64,000 bases of DNA from Catenuloplanes atrovinosus (GTDB lineage: Bacteria > Actinomycetota > Actinomycetes > Mycobacteriales > Micromonosporaceae). Within the stretch, counting starts at the first letter, position 1; every line of letters starts with the position of its first letter. Positions 9,031 through 21,169 of this stretch are shown piece after piece. The stretch lies in NCBI RefSeq assembly GCF_031458235.1, contig NZ_JAVDYB010000001.1:1-64000 (forward strand), given 5' to 3'. A program made the translations under genes and the position numbers. Under the pieces are notes generated by a model that saw only the letters and a list, made by a program, of their open reading frames with translations, had not been told where the DNA came from and did no database searches.

Positions 9031-9085
9031 TAAAGATGCGTAGAGCACGTTATGAGGACCTCATAACGTGCTCTACGCATCTTTA
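9031..9085. repeat. 55-bp palindrome, two 27-bp perfect arms around one base
   Basis: The arm 9031-9057 begins TAAAGATGCGTAGAGCACGT and continues TATGAGG. The exact reverse complement occupies 9059-9085, leaving a single unpaired A at 9058. Outer segments GATCTTG (9014-9020) and CAAGATC (9088-9094) add a second stem layer. The arms are far more AT-rich than the flanks, which suggests a separate origin. No T-tract follows. Confidence 0.85.
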
Positions 9086-9160
9086 GTCAAGATCCGCGCG
9101 TCTCGCCCGGGCGCCTTAATATGATATTTCGGGTTCTCGCCGCATGGTGCCTGCCGACAC

Positions 9161-9545
9161 CGGCGCCTGCCGCGCCCGCGCTTGCCGGCGCCTGCCGCGC
9201 TCGCGCTTGCCGGCGCCTGCCGCACCCGCGGCTGCCGGCGCCTGCCGCACCGGCGGCTGCTGCGCCGCGCCTGCCGGTACCGGTGCCTGCCGCGCCGACC
9301 CGCCGCACCGGCGGCTGCGGCGCCGACCCGCCGGTACCGGTGCCTGCCGCCGCGTCCACCGCCACCGGCGCCTGCCGTCCCAGGCACGCCGGTACCGGCG
9401 CCTGCCGGTACCGGTGCCTGCCGCCACCGGCGCCTGCTGCGCCGCGTCGCTGTATCGGCGACCTGCCGTGCCGACCCGCCGGTACCGGTGCCTGCCGCCG
9501 TGCCACCGCCACCCGCGCCCACGGGCACCGGTGCCTGCCGCGCCG
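9161..9545 (+). repeat. Tandem array, 25-bp units decaying into longer degenerate units
   Basis: The motif CGGCGCCTGCCGC recurs at 9161, 9186, 9211 and 9236, giving an exact 25-bp period. After that the units become irregular but keep the core GGTACCGGTGCCTGCCG until about 9545. Translation in every frame is low complexity, with no frame-preserving substitution pattern, so it is treated as non-coding. Confidence 0.75.
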
Positions 9546-9655
9546 AGCCGCGTCCCGCGGTCTACACCGCCCGGTGACCCAGCCCAACGCGCGTCAGGGA
9601 CAACCGGCACCACCGGAGTCGGAGGCCGCGGCCCGGCAGGAAGGCGGCACGAGAA

Positions 9656-9699
9656 CGCCCCGGTTCCGCCGCAAGGAATCATGCGGCGGAACCGGGGCG
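9656..9699 (-). terminator. Strong hairpin downstream of ilvD
   Basis: 18-bp perfect arms (9656-9673 and 9682-9699, core CCCCGGTTCCGCCGCA) enclose an 8-nt loop, 24 bp beyond the ilvD stop. There is no clear U-run, as is common for actinomycete terminators. Confidence 0.7.
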
Positions 9700-9722
9700 C
9701 GAAGCCGGTGAAAGACTTCGGG

Positions 9723-11567
9723 TCAGGGAACCCGTCGGTAGGCCCCGTCCGAGGCGGACGTCGCCATCGACGCGTACGCGCGCAGCGCCGCCGACACCGG
9801 GCGGTCGCGGTTCACCGGCGTGTACGGCCGATCCCGCTTCTCCTGGGCGATCCGCCTCGCCTCCAGGACGTCATCGGCAACATTGAGCCGGATTGACCGG
9901 CCCGGGATGTCGATGACGATCTCGTCCCCGTCCTCGACCAGGGCGATCAAACCGCCCGATGCCGCCTCCGGCGACACGTGCCCGATGGACAGGCCCGACG
10001 TACCACCGGAGAAACGGCCGTCCGTGATGAGTGCGCACGCCCGTCCGAGGCCGCGCCCCTTCAGGAACGACGTCGGGTACAGCATCTCCTGCATCCCCGG
10101 GCCGCCGCGCGGGCCCTCGTAGCGGATCACCACGACGTCGCCGGCCACGACCTGCTTGCCGAGGATGCCGGTCACCGCGTCGTCCTGGGACTCGAAGACG
10201 CGGGCCGGTCCGGAGAACTTCCACACCTCCTCCGGCACGCCGGCGGTCTTGACCACGCAGCCGTCGGGGGCGATGTTGCCGAACAGGATGGCCAGGCCGC
10301 CATCGGCCGTGTACGCGTGGTTGAGGTCCCGGATGCAGCCCTCGGCCGCGTCCGTGTCCAGCGTCGACCAGCGGTTCTCGGTGGAGAACGGCTGGGTGGT
10401 ACGGACCCCGCCGGGCGCCGCGTGGAACAGCTCGACCGCCTCCGGGCGGGGGGAGCCGCCGCGCACGTCCCAGTCGTCGAGCCAGGACTGCAGGGAGGGG
10501 GAGTGCACCGAGTGCACGGAGGTGTGCAGCAGGCCGGCGCGGTTGAGTTCGCCCAGGATGGCGGGGATGCCGCCGGCCCGGTGGACGTCCTCCATGTGGT
10601 ATTTCTGGCTGTTCGGCGCGACCTTGGCCAGGCAGGGGACGCGGCGGGAGACCTCGTCGATGTCGGCGACGCCGAAGTCGAGCTCGGCCTCGCGCGCGGC
10701 GGCCAGCAGGTGCAGGATCGTGTTGGTGGAGCCGCCCATGGCGACGTCCAGCGCGACCGCGTTCTCGAAGGCCTCGCGGCTGGCGATGGCGCGGGGCAGC
10801 AGCGACGTGTCCTCGCCGTCGTAGTAGCGCTTGGCGATGTCCACGATCAGGCGGCCGGCCTCGACGAACAGGTCCTTGCGGGCGGCGTGCGTGGCGAGCG
10901 TGGAGCCGTTGCCGGGCAGCGCCAGGCCGATCGCCTCGGTCAGGCAGTTCATCGAGTTCGCCGTGAACATGCCGGAGCAGGAGCCGCAGGTCGGGCACGC
11001 GGAGCGCTCGATCGTGTCCAGCTGCTCGTCGGTGACGGCGTCGTTGACGGACGCCACCATGGCGTCGATCAGGTCGAGCTTGGAGTGGACGACGCCCTCG
11101 ACCGCGACGGTCTTGCCGGCCTCCATCGGGCCGCCGGAGACGAACACGGTCGGGATGTTGAGGCGCAGCGCGGCCAGCAGCATGCCTGGCGTGATCTTGT
11201 CGCAGTTCGAGATGCAGACGAGCGCGTCCGCGCAGTGCGCGTTGACCATGTACTCGACCGCGTCGGCGATCAGCTCGCGGCTGGGCAGCGAGTAGAGCAT
11301 GCCGGCGTGGCCCATGGCGATGCCGTCGTCGACCGCGATGGTGTTGAACTCGCGCCCCACGCCGCCGGCCTCGGCCACCGCGTCGGCGACGAGGCCGCCG
11401 AGGTCCTTGAGGTGGACGTGACCCGGTACGAACTGCGTGAAGCTGTTCGCGATGGCGACGATCGGCTTGCCGAAGTCGTCGTCGGTCATTCCGGTGGCCC
11501 GCCAGAGAGCGCGGGCGCCGGCCATGGTTCGGCCGTGCGTAGAGGTCCTTGACCGCAGCTGGGGCAT
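9723..11567 (-). CDS. ilvD: Dihydroxy-acid dehydratase
   Basis: A 614-residue IlvD/Edd-family enzyme that dehydrates 2,3-dihydroxy-isovalerate and 2,3-dihydroxy-3-methylvalerate to the keto acids of valine/leucine and isoleucine. The Fe-S cluster and Mg ligands are visible: [10 protein letters not shown] and [17 protein letters not shown], with [20 protein letters not shown] near the C terminus. The length is normal for the long actinobacterial form. It is read leftward, away from the rest of the ilv genes, and ends in a strong hairpin. It shares a 173-bp divergent upstream region with the GGDEF/EAL gene. Confidence 0.96.
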   Translation of the reverse strand: MPQLRSRTSTHGRTMAGARALWRATGMTDDDFGKPIVAIANSFTQFVPGHVHLKDLGGLVADAVAEAGGVGREFNTIAVDDGIAMGHAGMLYSLPSRELIADAVEYMVNAHCADALVCISNCDKITPGMLLAALRLNIPTVFVSGGPMEAGKTVAVEGVVHSKLDLIDAMVASVNDAVTDEQLDTIERSACPTCGSCSGMFTANSMNCLTEAIGLALPGNGSTLATHAARKDLFVEAGRLIVDIAKRYYDGEDTSLLPRAIASREAFENAVALDVAMGGSTNTILHLLAAAREAELDFGVADIDEVSRRVPCLAKVAPNSQKYHMEDVHRAGGIPAILGELNRAGLLHTSVHSVHSPSLQSWLDDWDVRGGSPRPEAVELFHAAPGGVRTTQPFSTENRWSTLDTDAAEGCIRDLNHAYTADGGLAILFGNIAPDGCVVKTAGVPEEVWKFSGPARVFESQDDAVTGILGKQVVAGDVVVIRYEGPRGGPGMQEMLYPTSFLKGRGLGRACALITDGRFSGGTSGLSIGHVSPEAASGGLIALVEDGDEIVIDIPGRSIRLNVADDVLEARRIAQEKRDRPYTPVNRDRPVSAALRAYASMATSASDGAYRRVP

Positions 11568-11740
11568 GACCCCCAGTGTTGCACCGGTGTAAACGCCATG
11601 GCAGCGTTAGGCGCCCCTTACGTCCACCACGCGGGACGACGTGGCGCGGCACACCCGGCAACCCGCAAACGAGTGACCGGAAAAACACGCTTCGCACACG
11701 GTGTCCCCCACGTGAAGCATTTATCCGGCACAGTGAATGC

Positions 11741-13990
11741 GTGCACCTACCCCCTGGTGTCTGGATCGCCGCTCTCGCCGCCGCGCTGTCGGCCGTACCG
11801 GCCTCGGTCATGCTCGTCTCGTCCGCCCGCCGTCGCGACGGCCGCCGCCGGCACGCGCACCATCTGCTGGCCGCCGGCAGCGCGCTGATCGCGCTGGCCG
11901 CGGTGGCCGGGCTGGGCGTGGCGCTGACCGCGTACGGCCCGGACGCGGCACGCCTGATCGCGTTCGGCATGGTGGCCGGGGCGGTGACGCTGCTGGCCGG
12001 GATGCTGATGCTGCCCGGCGCCGCGGACACCGGGACCACGGCGCTGCAACACCTGCTGGACGGGCTGGCGATCGCCGGCTCGATCTGGTTCCTGGGCTGG
12101 GTGCTGGTGACCGAGCCGACCCGGATCCTGGGCGGCAGCACGCCGTACCCGTGCTGGTCCTCGATGTTGCCCCTGGCGGTCGGCGTGCTGGCGCTGGGCC
12201 TGACCACGATGGTGTCCGTGCGCATGCCGCGGCCGCGGGGCGGTTCGGTGGGCGTGGGTGCCGGCATCACCGCGGCCGGGCTGGCCGGGGCCGGCGTGTC
12301 GGTCGGCGTGTGCCAGGGGTGGGCCGGCCTGGTGCTGGCGTGTGCGCTGGTGCTGCCGGCCGGGCTGACCGTGATCGCGCTGGCCGCGCGCGCCACCGAC
12401 CGGGAGCCGGAGCCGGTCGAGGTGGACACCACGCGGCGCGGTGCCGGGTTCGTGTTCCTGCCGATGGTGCTGCTCACCGGCGCCGCGGCCTATCAGGCCC
12501 TGATGACCGGCTCCATCGGTACGGTCGGCGTGCTGGCCGGCGGCCTGGTGCTGGTCGGGCTGGTCGGCCGGCAGTACCTCGCGCTGCGCGACGTGCGGCG
12601 CGGCGCGCAGCGGCTGCGCGAGCGGGAGGCGCACTTCCGCGGCCTGGCGCACACCGACCCGCTCACCGGCCTGGCGAATCGGCGCGGCATGCTGCGCGTG
12701 CTGCACCAGGAGGTGTTCTCCGGCGACGCCGGCCCGTGCGTGCTGCTCGGCATCGACATGGACGGCTTCAAGAGCGTCAACGATCTCCGCGGGCACGACG
12801 TCGGCGACGAGGTGCTGCTGGAGGTGGGCGGCCGGCTGCGCATGCACCTGCGGCCCGGCGACGCGGTGGCGCGGCTCGGCGGCGACGAGTTCGCGGTGCT
12901 GATGTGGGCCACCGAGGACGAGGCGGAGGCGGGCGCGCTGCGGCTGCTGGAGGCGCTCGGCGCGCCGTACGAGCAGGGCGGCGGCGTGGTGTTCCTGTCC
13001 GCCAGCATCGGGCTCGCGTCCGCGGCGTCGGCCGGCGACGTGGAGACGCTGATGCGCAACGCGGACCTGGCGCTCCGCTACGCGAAGATGAAGGGCAAGA
13101 GCCGGGTCGAGCGGTACGAGCCGGCCTACGACCACCTGCTGCGCCGCCGCACCACGCTGGAGCACGAGCTGCGCGGCGCGATCGACCGCGACGAGTTGCG
13201 GGTGGTGTTCCAGCCGGTGGTGTCGCTGCCCTCGGCCCGCCCGGTCGGCGCGGAGACGCTGCTGCGCTGGACGCATCCGCGGCTGGGCGCGGTCGGGCCG
13301 GACGAGTTCATCCCGGCCGCGGAGGAGTCCGAGCTGATCGCGCAGCTCGGCCGGTGGGTGCTGGACCAGGCCTGCCGCCGGCTCGCCGAGTGGCTGGCCG
13401 ACGGCCACGACGTGTGGGTCTCGGTCAACGTGTCACCGCGCGAACTGCACGCGCCGGAGTACGTGGCGCGGGTGGCCGAGGCGCTGCACACGCACCGGGT
13501 GCCGCCGCAGCGGCTGGTGCTGGAGGTGACCGAGCACGCGGTCGCGACCGACCTGGACGAGCTGTGCCGCCGGCTGCGTGCGCTGCGGGACACCGGTGTC
13601 CGGATCGCGCTGGACGACTTCGGCGCCGGCTACTCGTCGCTGGGCCAGCTCCGGGACCTGCCGGTGGACATCCTCAAGATCGATCGCAAGCTGGTGGTGG
13701 CGTCCGAGCCGCTGGTCGACGTGGTGGTCCGGCTGGGGCACCGGCTCGGCCTGGAGGTGCTGGCCGAGGGGATCAGCACGCCCGGTCACCTGGCCGTGGT
13801 GGAGGCGTCCGGGTGCCGCTTCGGCCAGGGCTTCCTGTTCGGCGGCGGCGTCCCGGCCGAGCACCTGGAGGCCCAGCTCAAAGCCGTCTCGCCCGGGCGG
13901 CTGGTCCCGGCCGGCGCCGGGCACGGGCGGATGGCCATAACCGCAGGTCAGATCGCTCCCGCGGTGGACGACGACGCCTCGTCCGGGTGA
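11741..13990 (+). CDS. Membrane GGDEF-EAL protein (cyclic-di-GMP synthase/phosphodiesterase type)
   Basis: A 749-residue protein starting at GTG 11741, with no strong ribosome site. The first ~290 residues hold about eight hydrophobic segments. A GGDEF domain follows with DPLTGLANR and an intact GGDEF signature near residue 380, and then an EAL domain. The EAL signature reads ETL (about residue 504). The catalytic Glu is kept, together with NVSPREL, LEVTEH, DDFGAGYSSL and the LAEGI loop. By these residues both activities could be retained, although two-domain proteins often use only one. It is unrelated to the flanking amino acid genes and may sense a membrane signal. Confidence 0.88.
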   Translation: MHLPPGVWIAALAAALSAVPASVMLVSSARRRDGRRRHAHHLLAAGSALIALAAVAGLGVALTAYGPDAARLIAFGMVAGAVTLLAGMLMLPGAADTGTTALQHLLDGLAIAGSIWFLGWVLVTEPTRILGGSTPYPCWSSMLPLAVGVLALGLTTMVSVRMPRPRGGSVGVGAGITAAGLAGAGVSVGVCQGWAGLVLACALVLPAGLTVIALAARATDREPEPVEVDTTRRGAGFVFLPMVLLTGAAAYQALMTGSIGTVGVLAGGLVLVGLVGRQYLALRDVRRGAQRLREREAHFRGLAHTDPLTGLANRRGMLRVLHQEVFSGDAGPCVLLGIDMDGFKSVNDLRGHDVGDEVLLEVGGRLRMHLRPGDAVARLGGDEFAVLMWATEDEAEAGALRLLEALGAPYEQGGGVVFLSASIGLASAASAGDVETLMRNADLALRYAKMKGKSRVERYEPAYDHLLRRRTTLEHELRGAIDRDELRVVFQPVVSLPSARPVGAETLLRWTHPRLGAVGPDEFIPAAEESELIAQLGRWVLDQACRRLAEWLADGHDVWVSVNVSPRELHAPEYVARVAEALHTHRVPPQRLVLEVTEHAVATDLDELCRRLRALRDTGVRIALDDFGAGYSSLGQLRDLPVDILKIDRKLVVASEPLVDVVVRLGHRLGLEVLAEGISTPGHLAVVEASGCRFGQGFLFGGGVPAEHLEAQLKAVSPGRLVPAGAGHGRMAITAGQIAPAVDDDASSG

Positions 13991-14060
13991 AACGGCCGAC
14001 TCCGTGAACCAATATGTGGGATAGGTTGACTCAGCGCGTGAGATGAGCGAAGCTGTCCCC

Positions 14061-14129
14061 ATGTCCCTGCGCCAGACCGCCTCGTTCGCGATCACCCGCG
14101 ACCTTCGGTCCTCTCGAGTACTTACCTGA
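14061..14129 (+). CDS. Leader peptide of the ilvBNC attenuator
   Basis: A 22-codon frame (MSLRQTASFAITRDLRSSRV then LT) ends exactly at the base of the next hairpin. Leu, Ile and Val make up five of the residues. Toward its end it uses codons rare in this genome (CTT, TCT, CGA, GTA, CTT). That is what is expected if ribosome stalling at scarce branched-chain aminoacyl-tRNA is the signal. The Shine-Dalgarno is weak. Classical attenuation of ilvB operons is established for actinobacteria, but this peptide is assigned from sequence alone. Confidence 0.6.
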   Translation: MSLRQTASFAITRDLRSSRVLT

Positions 14130-14195
14130 GCGCACTCCCCTCGATTTGGGAGTGCGCTGGCCCCGTGTGAAGTTCGCACGAGGGCCGTTTTTATT
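14130..14195 (+). promoter_or_regulatory. ilvB attenuator: pause hairpin plus intrinsic terminator
   Basis: The leader stop is followed at once by a 10-bp perfect hairpin (14130-14139 with 14148-14157, GCGCACTCCC/GGGAGTGCGC). A second stem at 14159-14186 (GGCCC-CGTG pairing with CACG-A-GGGCC) runs straight into GTTTTTATT, a proper U-tract terminator. Such U-tracts are rare in this window, so this one stands out. It lies 100 bp before ilvB. It should stop transcription when branched-chain amino acids are plentiful. Confidence 0.72.
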
Positions 14196-14294
14196 GGCCA
14201 GGACTTGAGCCTGCCAAGCGACCAGGCGCCTTCGGGCGGTTTCACCACATTCGAGAATTCAGCAGCACCGAAGGTCCGAAAGGTCCGAGCAGCC

Positions 14295-17737
<3,443 letters not shown>

Positions 17738-17754
17738 TTCCGGCGGTCGTGGAA

Positions 17755-17785
17755 GCGCGCCGGGGGCGACCCCGGCGCGCTTTTT
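17755..17785 (+). terminator. Intrinsic terminator after ilvC
   Basis: An 11-bp perfect stem (GCGCGCCGGGG with CCCCGGCGCGC) with a 4-nt loop runs directly into TTTTT. It closes the ilvBNC operon. Confidence 0.88.
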
Positions 17786-17892
17786 CGTGTCCGGATTGAC
17801 AGGCTTCTCTACTAAAGATTTTTCACCCGCCGGAACGGTGTAACGCGGGCGTAACCTCACAAGATCGGTGTCTATCGATCATGCGAGGTGTC

Positions 17893-19494
17893 ATGAGGCC
17901 CGTCGTGGTCGTCGCGGAGGAGCTCGCCCCCGCGGCCCTGACCCAGTTGGACCAGGACTTCGACGTGCGGCACGTGGACGGCACCGACCGTCGCGAGCTG
18001 CTCGCCGCGCTCCGGGACGCGCAGGCGGTCGTCATCCGCAGCGCCACCCGGATCGACGAGGAGGCGATCGAGGCGGCGCCCGGGCTGCGCGTGGTCGCCC
18101 GGGCCGGCGTGGGACTGGACAACGTGGACGTCCCGGCCGCCACCGCACACGGCGTGATGGTGGTGAACGCACCCACGTCGAACATCGTCTCCGCCGCCGA
18201 GCAGGCCGTGGCGCTGCTGCTGGCCGTGGCCCGGCACACCGCGAGCGCGAGCGCGGCGCTGAAGGCGGGGGAGTGGCGGCGCTCGCGGTACACCGGCGTC
18301 GAGGTGTCCGGCAAGACGGTCGGCGTGGTCGGGCTCGGGCGGATCGGCGTGCTGTTCGCGCAGCGGATGGCCGCGTTCGGCACCCGGCTGATCGCCTACG
18401 ACCCGTACGTGCAGCCCGCCCGCGCGGCCGCGCTCGGCGTGCGCCTGGTCTCGCTGGACGACCTGCTCGCCGAGTCCGACTTCATCTCCGTGCACCTGCC
18501 GCGCACGCCGGAGACCGTGGGCCTGATCGGCGCGCGCGAGCTGGCGCTGGTCAAGCCCGGCGTGCGGATCATCAACGCGGCGCGCGGCGGCCTGATCGAC
18601 GAGCAGGCGCTGGCCGACGCGCTGGCCGAGGGCCGGGTGGCCGGCGCCGGCGTGGACGTCTACGCGAAGGAGCCGTGCACGTCGTCGCCGCTGTTCGCGC
18701 ACGAGAGCGTGGTCGCCACCCCGCACCTCGGCGCGTCCACCGTGGAGGCCCAGGACAAGGCCGGGCTGGCGGTGGCGCGCAGCGTGCGGCTGGCGCTGCA
18801 CGGCGAGTTCGTGCCGGACGCGGTGAACGTGCAGGCCGGCGGCGTGGTCGACGAGGACGTGCGGCCGCTGCTGCCGCTGGCGGAGAAGCTCGGCACCGTC
18901 TTCACCGCGGTGGCCGGGACGGTGGCGGCGAGCGTGACCGTGGACGTGCGCGGCGCGGTGAGCACGCGCGAGGTGCTGCGGCTGGCCGTGACCAAGGGCC
19001 TGTTCGCCGCCGTGACGCCGGAGCGGGTCACCTACGTCAACGCGCCGATGCTGGCCGCCGCGCGCGGCGTCTACGTCACCCTCGGCGAGTCCTCGAAGAA
19101 CGACGAGCACACGGACGGGCCGTACGAGGTGACGGTGCGCGGCGTGCTCCCGGACGGCCGCGCGCTGAGCGTCTCCGGCACCGTGACCGGCGGCGCGCGC
19201 GAGATCCGGAAGATCACCGAGGTGGACGGTTACCGGACCGAGCTGACCGCGGACGGCATCCTGCTGTTCTTCACGTACGTGGACCGGCCCGGCGTGGTCG
19301 GCACGGTCGGCTCCATCCTCGGCCGCGCCGGCGTGAACATCGCCGGCATGCAGGTGGCGCGGCGCGCGGCCGGTGGCGAGGCGCTGATGACGCTGATGGT
19401 CGACTCGGCCGTCGGCGTGGAGCTGCTCACCGCGGCCGCGGACGCGATCGGCGCCGCCGCCGCGAGCGCGGCGGACCTGCGCGACGACGCCTGA
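17893..19494 (+). CDS. serA: D-3-phosphoglycerate dehydrogenase
   Basis: A 533-residue, long (type I) SerA that catalyses the first committed step of serine synthesis. Substrate and NAD domains show VIRSATRIDEEAIEAA, GVVGLGRIGVLFAQRM and the catalytic His in ATPHLGASTVEAQDKAG. An intervening ASB domain and a C-terminal ACT domain (FTYVDRPGVVGTVGSILG) allow serine feedback in this family. The ATG at 17893 is preferred because GCGAGG stands five bases ahead. An in-frame ATG at 17881 would add four residues. The gene follows the ilvC terminator, as in other actinobacteria. Confidence 0.95.
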   Translation: MRPVVVVAEELAPAALTQLDQDFDVRHVDGTDRRELLAALRDAQAVVIRSATRIDEEAIEAAPGLRVVARAGVGLDNVDVPAATAHGVMVVNAPTSNIVSAAEQAVALLLAVARHTASASAALKAGEWRRSRYTGVEVSGKTVGVVGLGRIGVLFAQRMAAFGTRLIAYDPYVQPARAAALGVRLVSLDDLLAESDFISVHLPRTPETVGLIGARELALVKPGVRIINAARGGLIDEQALADALAEGRVAGAGVDVYAKEPCTSSPLFAHESVVATPHLGASTVEAQDKAGLAVARSVRLALHGEFVPDAVNVQAGGVVDEDVRPLLPLAEKLGTVFTAVAGTVAASVTVDVRGAVSTREVLRLAVTKGLFAAVTPERVTYVNAPMLAAARGVYVTLGESSKNDEHTDGPYEVTVRGVLPDGRALSVSGTVTGGAREIRKITEVDGYRTELTADGILLFFTYVDRPGVVGTVGSILGRAGVNIAGMQVARRAAGGEALMTLMVDSAVGVELLTAAADAIGAAAASAADLRDDA

Positions 19495-19500
19495 GCGGGC

Positions 19501-19866
19501 TCAGTGAGGGGGGTACGCCGTGGCCTGCGGCGGATAGACCGATCCGCCCTGGACGTCCAGGAGCATGAGATTGTGCGCGCCGGCCAGCTGCTCGATCAGC
19601 AGCAGCACCTCGTCCGGGCACGTCTCCACCAGCTTCATCTCCACGTGGTCACGCGCCACGTGCAGCGGCTTCGTGACGAACGGCGAGGCGTTGCTGGCCG
19701 CGCCACGGTCCGGATATCGGGCCGTCAGGTCGGCGTAGAAGGCATTGATGCGCCGGTCGGGTGCGCCCGCGGCGTGGATGCCCGCGACACACCTCTTATG
19801 ACCGGCCGTCACGTCGGCAGGCTCACCGGTCCGGTCAAGCGCCCAGACCACCAGGTCGAAACTCAC
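19501..19866 (-). CDS. Conserved hypothetical small protein
   Basis: A 121-residue frame from a GTG start, with no strong ribosome site, ending tail-to-tail six bases from serA. Codon use fits real coding sequence. It contains SFDLVVWALDRTGEPADV, an acidic middle and VEMKLVETCPDEVLLLIEQL, which suggests a small alpha/beta fold. There is no signal peptide or membrane segment. I do not recognise the family well enough to give a function. N-terminal phrases of this kind occur in small actinobacterial proteins of unknown role. Confidence 0.6.
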   Translation of the reverse strand: MSFDLVVWALDRTGEPADVTAGHKRCVAGIHAAGAPDRRINAFYADLTARYPDRGAASNASPFVTKPLHVARDHVEMKLVETCPDEVLLLIEQLAGAHNLMLLDVQGGSVYPPQATAYPPH

Positions 19867-20188
19867 CGGGGAAGAATGCCATCCGTTCCACCATCGGTCA
19901 TCTCGGCCCCGACCGACACGCTGAGCCGCGCTGCTTCCACCCGCCGGCGGGCCTTGTCACGCCCACCGATATCGCTATAGCGTATTTGATTGGTCACACA
20001 GGGCGATCGCCTGGCCGGGGCGGCCGCCCATGGGGACCCGTCTTCGGGTGACGGTGTCCCCGGTGTGACCGCCCCGGGTGCGTTCTCCGCGACCTCTGCA
20101 CGGACCACCACCCGACACCGGTCGGCCCTCGCAGTTCGTTGCCGAGTCCCGCGAGGGCCTGCCCAAACCCCCGGCTCCGCCCGCCACC
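19867..20188. other. Intergenic region between two leftward genes
   Basis: No gene seen in 322 bp. It holds the apbE-side hairpin at 20124-20159 and an AT-richer patch (19965-19995, with CGATATCGCTATAGCG) that may carry the promoter of the leftward small gene ending at 19501. Confidence 0.5.
20124..20159 (-). terminator. Hairpin downstream of the ApbE-like gene
   Basis: 9-bp perfect arms GGCCCTCGC (20124-20132) and GCGAGGGCC (20151-20159) lie 29 bp beyond the stop of the leftward gene. No U-run follows. Confidence 0.55.
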
Positions 20189-20980
20189 TCACAGGCGGCC
20201 GGTGCGGTCCAGTGCGCGGTACCCGTCCGCCGTGGGGAACCAGCTCAGCGCGGTCGGGCCGGCCGCGTAGAGCGCGATGGCGTAACCGTTGGCGGCGGAC
20301 AGCTCCGGGCCGACGACCGTGGTCAGCGCGAAGCCCTCGGCCTGCCGCCCGGTGTGCGGGTCGACGACGTGGTCCCGGCGGCCGGCCGCGCCCGTGGTGG
20401 CGACCGCGCCGGAGGTCAGCTCCAGCGTCTCGATCACGCGGCGGCCGTCGTACGGGTCGCGCACCGCGATCTTCCACGGCCGCCCGGCCGGCGAGTGGCC
20501 GCGCACCGTCACGTCCGCGCCCGCGTGGATCGCGTAGTTCTCGATCCCGGACGCGCGCAGCCGGGCCGCGGCCCGCTCCACCGACCAGCCCTTGACCAGG
20601 CCGCTCGGGTCGAAGCCGCCCGGCACCGCCCACGCGTCGAACCAGCCGTCCGTGGCCGCGCGCATCAGGATGCACCGGTCGACCAGGTCGGCGAGCGGCG
20701 CGTACAGCTCCGCGGAGATCTCGCCGCGGCGGAACCGGGAGACCAGGCTGCGCTCGCGCAGCGGGCCGAACGTGGTGTCCAGCGCGCGCAACTCCGCGAC
20801 CGCGTCGGCGAGCGCCTCGCCCGCGCCGCGCCGGTCCATCGCCGGCGGCGCCGTGAAGCAGAAGCCGAACTGGTTCGCCCCGACCTGGACCTGGTGGCGG
20901 ACCACGATCCCCTCGGTGCGGGCCCGGCCCAGGCCGAGCGCCCCCCGCATCCCGCTGACGACTGTGGTGGTCGTGGTCAT
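20189..20980 (-). CDS. FAD:protein FMN transferase, ApbE family
   Basis: A 263-residue ApbE-like protein. The family attaches FMN covalently to Thr in target flavoproteins, using FAD and Mg. Family landmarks are FRRGEISAELYAPLADLVDR, the FDPSGLVKGWSVERAAARL segment and VDPHTGRQAEGFALTTVVGP, with DHVVDPHTG near the metal site. There is no lipobox or signal peptide, unlike many Gram-negative ApbE proteins. The start is set at the ATG before MTTTTTVVSGMRG because GGGGGA precedes it. An upstream ATG would add 14 residues. No flavoprotein target lies nearby. Confidence 0.85.
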   Translation of the reverse strand: MTTTTTVVSGMRGALGLGRARTEGIVVRHQVQVGANQFGFCFTAPPAMDRRGAGEALADAVAELRALDTTFGPLRERSLVSRFRRGEISAELYAPLADLVDRCILMRAATDGWFDAWAVPGGFDPSGLVKGWSVERAAARLRASGIENYAIHAGADVTVRGHSPAGRPWKIAVRDPYDGRRVIETLELTSGAVATTGAAGRRDHVVDPHTGRQAEGFALTTVVGPELSAANGYAIALYAAGPTALSWFPTADGYRALDRTGRL

Positions 20981-21169
20981 GACGTGGTCCCCCGTCGGTG
21001 AACGACTGTGTCCAATGATCACCGTAGGCTCGGCGCCTGAACCCCAGATGGCCGCAGCCTATTAGTTTGCTGTGCGTTACCGAACCGGATGCTGGGACTG
21101 CCGTACCGATAAACGGGACGTGGGCGTAAGGTCGGCACAGTTCACGACGGTGTGGTGAGGAGTGCAGGC

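Larger units (their letters stand above)
8450..9722. other. Gene-free island 1: hairpins and a degenerate 25-bp array
   Basis: No convincing gene lies in these 1.27 kb between the SIP gene and the end of ilvD. Open frames exist on both strands only because stops are rare at this GC content, and they translate into low-complexity arginine/proline-rich strings. The stretch holds a partial copy of a dispersed element (8625-8650), a 23-bp inverted repeat (8841-8918), a 55-bp palindrome (9031-9085), the tandem array (9161-9545) and the ilvD terminator (9656-9699). Confidence 0.75.

Noticed and set aside
9161-9545. CRISPR array
   Set aside because: Units are directly tandem without unique spacers, period 25 bp, and no cas genes are present. 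The same holds for the other arrays at 23.5, 24.6 and 42.3 kb.
8450-9722. Insertion sequence remnant
   Set aside because: No transposase frame or recognisable IS end pair was found, only hairpins and short arrays.
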